DNA from: Ruminococcus sp. UBA4275
GTDB lineage: Bacteria > Bacillota > Clostridia > Oscillospirales > Ruminococcaceae
DNA length: 5,046 nucleotides
Assembly: GCA_002395085.1 (NCBI GenBank)
Contig: DGVV01000143.1
Location: forward strand, 1-5,046
Direction of reading: 5' to 3'
A model generated the notes under the pieces. That model did not search any database, was not told the origin of the DNA, and was given only the letters and a program-made list of their open reading frames with translations. The position numbers and the translations under genes are program-made. How positions within the stretch are numbered: the stretch's first letter is position 1; the number at the start of each line of letters is the position of its first letter. Shown in pieces: positions 1 through 4,856 of the stretch.

Positions 1-1
1 T

Positions 2-97
2 GATTCCGCACCGACCGGACTGTTCATCGCAGTGATCATGATGGGCATGACGGCGTTCCTCGCACGTAAGCGTAAGGATGAGAACGACGAGGCGTAA
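2..97 (+). CDS. C-terminal end of a cell-surface protein (membrane-spanning anchor and basic tail), 5' partial
   Basis: Only the last 31 codons are in the window, so the main domain and function are unknown. The visible peptide starts DSAPTG, continues as a hydrophobic stretch of about 16 residues (LFIAVIMMGMTAFLA), then a basic cluster (RKRK) and a short acidic tail ending at a TAA stop. That order, hydrophobic segment then Arg/Lys then end of protein, is the hallmark of the C-terminal sorting signal or stop-transfer anchor of Gram-positive wall proteins. A sortase motif (xPxTG) would lie at or just left of the window edge. Base 1 is a T, which could end a Gly codon, so a TG-D junction is possible but not seen. 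The codons (CGT, AAG, GCA) resemble those of well-expressed genes. A strong terminator follows 33 bases downstream, so this gene ends its own transcription unit. An ordinary single-pass membrane protein cannot be excluded. Confidence 0.75.
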   Translation, partial: DSAPTGLFIAVIMMGMTAFLARKRKDENDEA

Positions 98-130
98 GCC
101 TGACGTGATGATCTGATCCGACCCATGCGA

Positions 131-160
131 CCCCCGCTGCTTTCGGGCAGCGGGGGTTTT
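131..160 (+). terminator. Intrinsic terminator of the upstream surface-protein gene
   Basis: A perfect 10-bp GC-rich stem (CCCCCGCTGC at 131-140 with GCAGCGGGGG at 147-156) closes a 6-base loop and is followed directly by TTTT (157-160). It separates the surface-protein gene from the promoter of the desulfurase operon that begins 17 bases later. Confidence 0.93.
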
Positions 161-170
161 GCTGTCTATA

Positions 171-191
171 TGCCTATTGACAAGCTAGGCA
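171..191. promoter_or_regulatory. Operator-like dyad over the -35 element of the iscS promoter
   Basis: TGCCTA (171-176) and its exact reverse complement TAGGCA (186-191) flank a 9-base spacer made of the -35 hexamer plus three bases. A dimeric regulator bound here would cover the polymerase contact. The symmetry is directly visible. That it is an operator is inference, and I do not recognise the half-site as a known regulator box. Confidence 0.4.
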
Positions 192-205
192 AATCATGGT
201 ATAAT
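177..205 (+). promoter_or_regulatory. Sigma-A promoter of the iscS-mnmA operon (consensus, extended -10)
   Basis: A perfect -35 TTGACA (177-182) and a perfect -10 TATAAT (200-205) are separated by exactly 17 bases, with a TG at 197-198 making an extended -10. The expected transcription start is near G212, giving a leader of about 57 bases. A promoter with both hexamers perfect is unusually strong for a housekeeping modification enzyme, which suggests that expression is held down by something else. See the dyad over the -35 element and the leader hairpin. Confidence 0.9.
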
Positions 206-209
206 AATC

Positions 210-249
210 CCGTCAGCAGCAGGGAAATCGCCTTGCTGCACGGTTTTTT
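210..249 (+). promoter_or_regulatory. Terminator-like hairpin in the iscS leader (possible attenuator)
   Basis: GCAGCA (216-221) pairs with TGCTGC (234-239). GG (222-223) pairs with CC (231-232) inside it, leaving T233 bulged. CCGT (210-213) can pair with ACGG (240-243) outside it, with two unpaired bases (CA, 214-215) on the left. A run of six T (244-249) follows immediately. Hairpin plus T tract is the layout of an intrinsic terminator, here inside the 5' leader of a gene and ending 7 bases before the ribosome binding site. If transcription starts at G212, the two outermost bases are not transcribed. No clear antiterminator pairing was found, so regulation is inferred. Confidence 0.45.
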
Positions 250-256
250 CTGGAAA

Positions 257-263
257 AGGAGGT
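257..263 (+). promoter_or_regulatory. Ribosome binding site that fixes the GTG start of iscS
   Basis: AGGAGGT is a near-perfect Shine-Dalgarno sequence whose core (257-262) lies 6 bases before the GTG at 269. It selects that GTG over the in-frame ATGs at 125 and 170, both of which lie upstream of the promoter. Confidence 0.9.
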
Positions 264-268
264 GCGCG

Positions 269-1423
269 GTGATCTATGCTGATCATGCGGCGACCACTGC
301 TGTGTCGCCGGCGGCAATTGCGGCAATGATTCCGTATCTGGATACTGTTTACGGCAATCCTTCCAGTCCGCATCTGTTCGGGCAGCGGGCAAAGGCAGCT
401 CTGGATGATGCCCGTTCCCGCATCGCGCACTGTCTCCATGCGGATGCGAAGGAGATCTATTTTACATCGGGCGGCAGCGAGGCGGATAATCAGGCGCTTC
501 GTACCGCTGCGATGATCGGTGCTGCAAACGGCAAACGGCATATTGTTTCGGCTGCGTTTGAGCATCATGCGGTTTTGCATACACTGGATGCACTTGCACG
601 CGAAGGTTTTACCGTGACGCTGCTTCCGGTTCCGGAAGACGGCATTTTGCCGGCGGCGGATGTTGCCGCGGCGCTGCGGGAAGATACGGCGCTGGTCTCT
701 GTGATGTATGCGAACAACGAAATCGGGACGGTGCAGCCGGCCGCCGAGATCGGTGCGGTCTGCCGGAAACGCGGGGTGCTGTTTCATACGGATGCGGTGC
801 AGGCGGCGGGGCATCTCCCGCTGGATGTGCAGGCAGACTGCATCGACCTGCTTGCCATATCAGCTCATAAATTTCACGGGCCGAAAGGAATCGGGGTGCT
901 GTATGCGCGGCGCGGGATTACACCGAAGCCGTTGATTTTCGGCGGCGGACAGGAACGCGGCAGGCGCGCCGGTACGGAAAATGTGCCGGCAATCATGGGG
1001 ATGGCGGCTGCACTGGAAGAAGCGACGGCGCATCTGCCGGAGAATACTGTGCGGCTGACTGCGCTGCGTGACCGCATCATAGCGGGGCTGCGTGCCATTC
1101 CGCAGAGTTGTCTGAACGGGGATGCAGTCCGGCGGCTGCCCGCGAACATTCACTTCAGCTTTGCGGGGATTGAGGGCGAATCGCTGCTGATGCTGCTGGA
1201 CAGCCGCGGCATCTGCGCCTCGGCGGGCAGCGCCTGTGCATCCGGCTCAACAGAACCGAGTCATGTACTGACCGCAATCGGCAGATCCCGCGCACTGGCA
1301 AACGGTTCGCTGCGTCTTTCCATCGGGGAGGAATGCACGGAAGCGGATGCCGACTGCATTGTGCAGAATGTGCAGGAGATTGTCTCATATCTGCGGGAGG
1401 CAGCGCATTGGAATGAGAATTGA
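269..1423 (+). CDS. iscS: Cysteine desulfurase, IscS/NifS (class I) type, partner of MnmA
   Basis: This PLP enzyme converts L-cysteine to L-alanine and carries the released sulfur as a persulfide on its active cysteine. It should act in the cytoplasm as a homodimer. The 384-residue product has the family's usual length and typical N-terminus (MIYADHAATT). Visible landmarks are GNPSS (30-34), FTSGGSEADN (65-74), the PLP-stacking histidine in EHH (98-100), NNEIGT (149-154), HTDAVQ with the PLP-ring Asp175, the PLP lysine Lys201 in SAHKFHGPKG, and GTENVP (235-240). The catalytic cysteine is Cys323 in SAGSACASG, on the long mobile loop of class I enzymes. The start is the GTG at 269, with an AGGAGG site 6 bases before it; longer readings run back through the promoter and terminator. 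mnmA begins 10 bases after the stop. The closest functional model is B. subtilis YrvO, which feeds sulfur to MnmA (inference from context). Confidence 0.96.
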   Translation: MIYADHAATTAVSPAAIAAMIPYLDTVYGNPSSPHLFGQRAKAALDDARSRIAHCLHADAKEIYFTSGGSEADNQALRTAAMIGAANGKRHIVSAAFEHHAVLHTLDALAREGFTVTLLPVPEDGILPAADVAAALREDTALVSVMYANNEIGTVQPAAEIGAVCRKRGVLFHTDAVQAAGHLPLDVQADCIDLLAISAHKFHGPKGIGVLYARRGITPKPLIFGGGQERGRRAGTENVPAIMGMAAALEEATAHLPENTVRLTALRDRIIAGLRAIPQSCLNGDAVRRLPANIHFSFAGIEGESLLMLLDSRGICASAGSACASGSTEPSHVLTAIGRSRALANGSLRLSIGEECTEADADCIVQNVQEIVSYLREAAHWNEN

Positions 1424-1433
1424 GGAAACTGCG

Positions 1434-2504
1434 ATGAAGAAAGCATTGATCGCGATGAGCGGCGGCGTTGATTCGAGCGTTGCAGCCTATCTGACACAGG
1501 AAGCGGGCTATGCGTGCATCGGCTGCACGATGAAGCTCTATGACAATGAAGATGCGGGCATAGCACGGGAGAAAACCTGCTGTTCGCTGGATGATATTGA
1601 GGATGCACGGGCAGTTGCGAACCGGCTGGGAATGCCGTATTACGTGTTCAATTTCACGGAGGAATTCCGCGAGCAGATCATCGGAAAATTTGCGCGGAGC
1701 TATCTGTGCGGCATGACGCCGAACCCCTGCATTGACTGCAACCGCTGCATGAAATTTGAGAAGCTGCTGGATCGTGCTGCTGTGCTGGGCTGCGATAAAA
1801 TCGTGACGGGGCATTACGCACAGGTCGTGGAGACGGCGCAGGGGTATCAGCTCCGGAAGGGTGCGGATGCGGGCAAGGATCAGAGCTATGTGCTGTATAT
1901 GCTGACACAGCAGCAGCTTGCGCACATCCTCTTTCCGCTTGGCGGAATGCCGAAAGCCGAAGTGCGGAAAATCGCGGAGGAACACGGTTTTGTGAATGCG
2001 CACAAGCGCGATTCGCAGGATATTTGCTTTGTGCCGGACGGCGATTATGCACGGGTGATCGAGGCGCAGACCGGCATTACACCGCCGGAAGGTGATTTTG
2101 TGGATACAAAGGGCAATGTCATCGGACGGCACGCAGGCATCATTCATTACACGGTCGGGCAGCGGCGCGGGCTGGGTCTGGAACTGGGTCATGCGGCGTA
2201 TGTATGCGGCATCGACGCGGGACAGAACCGCGTGGTGATCGGGGACAGCAAGGATCTGTTCTCGGACACGGTTCATGTGCAGGATGTGAACTGGATTGCC
2301 GGCACACCCCCGCAGGAGGCGCTGCGCTGTGCGGCGAAAATCCGGTACCGGCATCCGGAACAGCCCGCAGAACTGACCTTCATCGGGGAACGCGAGGCAG
2401 TGCTGCATTTTGATGTGCCGCAGCGTGCGGTGACGGCAGGGCAGGCGGCGGTCTTTTACGACGGCGACATTGTACTGGGCGGCGGCACGATTGTCACGAA
2501 ATAA
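1434..2504 (+). CDS. mnmA: tRNA-specific 2-thiouridylase MnmA
   Basis: MnmA (formerly TrmU) uses ATP to adenylate U34 in the anticodon of Lys, Glu and Gln tRNAs, then replaces the 2-oxygen with sulfur, giving s2U34. The 356-residue protein has all the landmarks: the PP-loop SGGVDSS (9-15), CCSLDDIEDAR (49-59), TPNPCIDCN with catalytic Cys99, TGHYA (125-129), KDQSYVL (148-154), SQDICF with the second catalytic Cys198, and HYTVGQRRGLG (238-248) in the central tRNA-binding part. A C-terminal beta-barrel ends in FYDGDIVLGGGTI. The ATG at 1434 is chosen because it gives the standard N-terminus (MKKALIAMSGGVDSS), with a weak GAGGAA site (1422-1427) before it. An in-frame ATG at 1413 would add seven residues and overlap iscS. 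Expression is probably coupled to iscS, whose product should supply the sulfur. Confidence 0.97.
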   Translation: MKKALIAMSGGVDSSVAAYLTQEAGYACIGCTMKLYDNEDAGIAREKTCCSLDDIEDARAVANRLGMPYYVFNFTEEFREQIIGKFARSYLCGMTPNPCIDCNRCMKFEKLLDRAAVLGCDKIVTGHYAQVVETAQGYQLRKGADAGKDQSYVLYMLTQQQLAHILFPLGGMPKAEVRKIAEEHGFVNAHKRDSQDICFVPDGDYARVIEAQTGITPPEGDFVDTKGNVIGRHAGIIHYTVGQRRGLGLELGHAAYVCGIDAGQNRVVIGDSKDLFSDTVHVQDVNWIAGTPPQEALRCAAKIRYRHPEQPAELTFIGEREAVLHFDVPQRAVTAGQAAVFYDGDIVLGGGTIVTK

Positions 2505-2565
2505 GATGCGTGACCATACAGCCGCACACGGATTCCCGGTTTTTTGTGCAGTTTCATACGCATCT
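2504..2565 (+). other. Nested inverted repeats after mnmA (possible weak terminator or 3' UTR structure)
   Basis: Three nested pairings are visible: AGATGCGT (2504-2511) with ACGCATCT (2558-2565), GCACA (2524-2528) with TGTGC (2545-2549), and CGG (2529-2531) with CCG (2536-2538). A T6 run (2540-2545) follows the innermost stem. No compact stem of terminator strength is present, so read-through from mnmA into the next gene is possible. The structure could instead protect the mnmA 3' end. Confidence 0.3.
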
Positions 2566-2570
2566 GCTTA

Positions 2571-2599
2571 TTGATATTTCTTCCGTAATATGTTATAAT
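2571..2599 (+). promoter_or_regulatory. Sigma-A promoter of the leader ORF and cysteine-rich membrane protein gene
   Basis: The -35 TTGATA (2571-2576, one mismatch) is followed after 17 bases by a perfect -10 TATAAT (2594-2599), with TG at 2591-2592 forming an extended -10. Transcription should start near 2606, about 27 bases before the first ATG at 2633. Confidence 0.85.
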
Positions 2600-2621
2600 A
2601 AATCCATTCAAACCTTACGGA
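2582..2621. promoter_or_regulatory. Operator-like 7-bp dyad flanking the -10 element
   Basis: TCCGTAA (2582-2588) and TTACGGA (2615-2621) are exact reverse complements. Their starts are 33 bases apart, about three helical turns, so both half-sites face the same side of the DNA. The left arm is in the promoter spacer; the right arm runs into the Shine-Dalgarno sequence. The left arm lies upstream of the expected transcript start, so a DNA-level role is more likely than an RNA hairpin. The operator role is inferred. Confidence 0.35.
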
Positions 2622-2625
2622 GGGG
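2619..2625 (+). promoter_or_regulatory. Strong ribosome binding site serving the 10-codon leader ORF
   Basis: GGAGGGG lies 7 bases before the ATG at 2633, ideal spacing for that start. It is 36 bases before the ATG at 2662, too far to serve the membrane protein directly, and the two ATGs are in different frames. The best initiation signal in this transcript therefore points to the leader ORF. Confidence 0.75.
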
Positions 2626-2632
2626 ATTTCAC

Positions 2633-2665
2633 ATGAGGCGAACGGGAAGGCAGGCGGCGATATGA
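2633..2665 (+). CDS. 10-codon leader ORF overlapping the next start (ATGA), probable translational coupling
   Basis: ATG at 2633 opens a 10-residue peptide, MRRTGRQAAI, ending at TGA 2663-2665. The stop shares bases with the ATG (2662-2664) of the membrane protein gene in an ATGA overlap. The ORF has the only strong Shine-Dalgarno sequence in the region, correctly spaced, which is the main support for it being translated. The likely role is to deliver ribosomes to the downstream start, or to regulate it, rather than to make a working peptide. A sequencing error or natural frameshift that separated the true N-terminus from the membrane protein is an alternative. No other start codon is available upstream in the membrane protein's frame. 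Confidence 0.5.
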   Translation: MRRTGRQAAI

Positions 2666-3414
2666 GCAGAGTACACGGTGTCTCGAAAACGCGGCGCATC
2701 TACATAACACAGCTTGTGATCCGATGTCTTGTGCTGGTGATCTGTGTGCTGCTGCTGATCTTTAAACCCGAACAGGCGGAGATTCTGCACGGCTGGAACT
2801 TTTTCCGGCGGTTTTCGCCGTTTCATCTGCTGTGGCTGGCGTGGATGCTGGATATGCTCTGGCAGATTGTGCCGGTCAGGAAGCATCTGACGATTGCACT
2901 TGGCTCGCAGAAACATTTCGGCTTCCGGTTTCAGCCGATTCGCGAGAGCATCAATTATCAGGCATTGCGGCGGCATATCATCACGACGACGAAGGCAGCG
3001 TACAAGGTATTTGCGATCTGGTTTGCGGTGGTGGCGGCGGTTTCGCTGCTGCGATATTTCGGGCTGCTGACGGATACTGCGCTGCTGCTTGTCACGATAG
3101 CGTTTTACGTCTGCGATCTGATCTGTGTGCTGGTGTGGTGTCCGTTCCGGCTGATTCTGAAAACGCGCTGCTGTACAACCTGCCGCATTTTCAACTGGGA
3201 TCATCTGATGATGTTCACGCCGATGCTGACCGTACACGGTTTTTATTCGCGTTCGCTGCTGCTGATGGCGATTGCGGACTGGCTGATCTGGGAGCTGTGC
3301 ATTATGATGTATCCGGAGCGGTTCTGGGAGCAGACAAACAGTGCGCTGCGCTGTGAAAACTGCACCGATAAACTCTGCACACAGTACTGCGAGGCGAACA
3401 GGCGGAAAAAATAA
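2662..3414 (+). CDS. Cysteine-rich multi-pass membrane protein of unknown function
   Basis: I do not recognise a named family for this 250-residue protein. Hydrophobic segments lie at about 13-33, 53-70, 116-134, 137-160 and 198-216, so it is an integral membrane protein with four to five spans. The basic N-terminus (SKTRR) predicts an inside start. A basic loop (71-115) precedes the third span. Two cysteine clusters stand out: CCTTC at 170-174, followed by RIFNWDH, and a C-terminal tail with C231-x2-C234-x4-C239-x3-C243. Such spacing suggests a zinc or iron-sulfur site, but nothing shows which metal. The gene has its own promoter and a strong terminator, so it is probably expressed alone with its 10-codon leader. 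Its own ribosome site is poor (AGGCGG only 4 bases before the ATG), consistent with coupling. The ATG at 2662 is the only start codon near the 5' end of the frame. The protein is clearly real; its function is open. Confidence 0.85.
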   Translation: MSRVHGVSKTRRIYITQLVIRCLVLVICVLLLIFKPEQAEILHGWNFFRRFSPFHLLWLAWMLDMLWQIVPVRKHLTIALGSQKHFGFRFQPIRESINYQALRRHIITTTKAAYKVFAIWFAVVAAVSLLRYFGLLTDTALLLVTIAFYVCDLICVLVWCPFRLILKTRCCTTCRIFNWDHLMMFTPMLTVHGFYSRSLLLMAIADWLIWELCIMMYPERFWEQTNSALRCENCTDKLCTQYCEANRRKK

Positions 3415-3451
3415 CCGCGCTCTCAATCAGCAATTATTGAACAGACAGGAT

Positions 3452-3486
3452 ACGCGCTTTTCCGGAAATACGGAGGAGCGCGTTTT
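3452..3486 (+). terminator. Intrinsic terminator after the membrane protein gene
   Basis: A continuous 13-bp stem (3452-3464 with 3471-3483), including two adjacent G-U pairs, closes a GAAATA loop and runs into a short TTTT tract (3483-3486, first T in the stem). It lies 37 bases after the stop codon and ends this transcription unit. Confidence 0.85.
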
Positions 3487-3799
3487 CTGCTGCGGATATA
3501 CGGGGGAAGCCTGAAAAACGGAGCGTCAGATTTCCAAAAATTTTTTTGAAAAAAGTGTGACCTGCGGCACAAAAAAGTTGTCATATATTATGTGGGGATA
3601 ACTGCGCCCATTTGCGGGAGAGGCTGGAATCATCCGCTGTATCTTTCGCACACAAAACAATCACGCTTTCTGCGAAACCTTGATAATGTTGTCGAAATTG
3701 AGAAAATCGCTTGCTTTTTTCGCGGAATTGCATTAAAATATAAGATGTGTCGGAGTGCGCAGTTGCTCCGGAAAAGAAAATGGAAAGGTTGATACAATC
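3487..3799. other. Non-coding intergenic region with A/T tracts and a 7-bp dyad
   Basis: I see no convincing gene in these 313 bases. An A/T-rich block (3534-3555: five A, seven T, G, six A) and another A6 run (3571-3576) begin about two helical turns apart and could bend the DNA. An exact 7-bp inverted repeat, TTTCGCA (3644-3650) and TGCGAAA (3671-3677), has a 20-base spacer. A further TTTCGC occurs at 3718-3723. The best promoter for the next gene is near the right end (3711-3739). The tracts and dyad could be upstream control elements, but nothing ties them to a known regulator. Confidence 0.5.
3711..3739 (+). promoter_or_regulatory. Probable promoter of the NAGPA-family gene
   Basis: TTGCTT (3711-3716, three of six matches to the -35 consensus) is followed after 17 bases by TAAAAT (3734-3739, five of six for the -10). 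The start would be near 3746, leaving a leader of about 54 bases. That leader contains a small hairpin, CGGAG (3751-3755) with CTCCG (3766-3770). The -35 is weak, so an activator or the upstream A-tracts may help. Confidence 0.5.
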
Positions 3800-4837
3800 A
3801 TGGCTCGTTCCAAGAACCGGCTCAAAACCGGAACGATTATCTGGCGCGTCGTTGTTGTCTTTTTCACCACGCTCCTGATGATTGTCATCGGACTCTACTT
3901 CATCATGCTTATCATTGCCAAAGGACCTTCTCCGACGGCGAAAAAACTGTTTGTCTGCTCGGTGCAGGAAACCAGTGCGATCAAATTCCTCGCAAACTGG
4001 TATTTTTCAGATGAACAAATTGCAGAATATCTCGGCTCGAACCGTGAAGCGACGGAAGCGGTCAATACCGCGCTCATCCAGATTGCCTCGCCCGATGCTC
4101 CCGCCGAAAACGGCGAAACCGCTGCGCCCAGACAACCGATGGAACTGGTGGACGTGCAGGGAAGCACCTACAAGGGCAAGCTGCTGAAAATCGCAGATCC
4201 TTCCCGTGTGTTTGTCGGCATCTCCGGTCCTTACGGCGAGGCGTATGAGGGCAAGCGCGTCAAGGATATGATGGATGCCTACGGCGCAGTTGCCGGTACA
4301 AACGCAGGCGGATTTCAGGATCTCAACGGCGTCGGCAACGGCGGCATCCCGCTGGATCTCGTGATCTCGGAGGGACAGCTCCGCTATGGCGGTCTCGCAA
4401 CCAGTTACAACAATGTCATCGGCTTCGATCAGGATAACATTCTTCATGTCGGTACGATGACCGGTCAGGAAGCAGTGGATCTCGGTCTGCGTGATGCGGT
4501 CTGCTGGGCGACCGGCCCTACCCTCATCATCAACGGCAAAGCCTGCAATGAGCAGGAGTCCCTCGGCGGCGGCTTCAATCCGCGTACCGCAATCGGTCAG
4601 ACCGCTGACGGAACAGTGCTGATGCTCGTCATCGACGGCAGACAGACCTCCTCACTCGGTGCAACCTATGATGATCTCGTGAACATCATGCTCCAGAACG
4701 GCGCAGTCAATGCGGCGAACCTCGACGGCGGCAGCTCCTCGCTGATGTATGTGAACGGAGAGCTGGTCAATGTCTGCTCCTCGCTGTATGGCCCGCGCAA
4801 AATGCCGACCGCATGGCTCGTGAAGCCTGAGTCCTGA
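3800..4837 (+). CDS. Membrane-anchored NAGPA-family phosphodiester glycosidase
   Basis: The 345-residue protein starts with a basic stretch and one long hydrophobic segment (about 13-40), a signal anchor placing the rest outside the cell. A conserved-looking juxtamembrane region (ETSAIKFLANWYFSDEQI, 57-74) is followed by a low-complexity linker (96-112). The catalytic region (about 115-342) matches the NAGPA family, related to the uncovering enzyme that removes N-acetylglucosamine from phosphodiesters. Landmarks are GTNAGGFQD (166-174), ATGPTLIINGK (237-247), NPRTAIGQ (260-267), VIDGR (277-281), GATYDDL (287-293) and the hallmark NLDGGSSSLM (307-316). The bacterial substrate is unproven; a cell-wall or capsule phosphosugar is likely. 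The ATG at 3800 has a GAAAGG site (3783-3788); the in-frame GTG at 3755 lies in a leader hairpin and has no site. Codon use (CTC and ATC rich, no GGG glycine) differs from iscS and mnmA. Confidence 0.92.
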   Translation: MARSKNRLKTGTIIWRVVVVFFTTLLMIVIGLYFIMLIIAKGPSPTAKKLFVCSVQETSAIKFLANWYFSDEQIAEYLGSNREATEAVNTALIQIASPDAPAENGETAAPRQPMELVDVQGSTYKGKLLKIADPSRVFVGISGPYGEAYEGKRVKDMMDAYGAVAGTNAGGFQDLNGVGNGGIPLDLVISEGQLRYGGLATSYNNVIGFDQDNILHVGTMTGQEAVDLGLRDAVCWATGPTLIINGKACNEQESLGGGFNPRTAIGQTADGTVLMLVIDGRQTSSLGATYDDLVNIMLQNGAVNAANLDGGSSSLMYVNGELVNVCSSLYGPRKMPTAWLVKPES

Positions 4838-4856
4838 CGAAAGGAGCTGACAGAAC

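Noticed and set aside
125..268. N-terminal extension of the desulfurase from the in-frame ATG at 125 (or 170)
   Set aside because: The extension would span the terminator, promoter and leader, has no similarity to the family N-terminus, and the GTG at 269 has an ideal ribosome site.
1413..1433. Earlier mnmA start at ATG 1413
   Set aside because: It adds seven residues before the family's usual N-terminus, and its nearest GGGAGG (1395-1400) is 12 bases away. It cannot be fully excluded.
1155..2408. Long open frame on the minus strand (417 codons)
   Set aside because: It is antisense to iscS and mnmA, both of which carry full family motifs. The translation is rich in Arg, His, Cys and Pro, as expected for the complement of GC-rich genes.
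2629..3426. Minus-strand open frame of 265 codons opposite the membrane protein gene
   Set aside because: The plus strand has a promoter, terminator and coherent membrane segments. The minus translation is Gln/His/Arg-rich without recognisable domains.
3592..3792. Small plus-strand ORF (66 codons, GTG start) in the intergenic region
   Set aside because: It has no ribosome site, runs through the probable promoter and leader of the next gene, and shows no recognisable protein features.
3755..3799. Upstream GTG start for the glycosidase
   Set aside because: It lies in a leader hairpin without a ribosome site. The ATG at 3800 gives a normal signal-anchor N-terminus.
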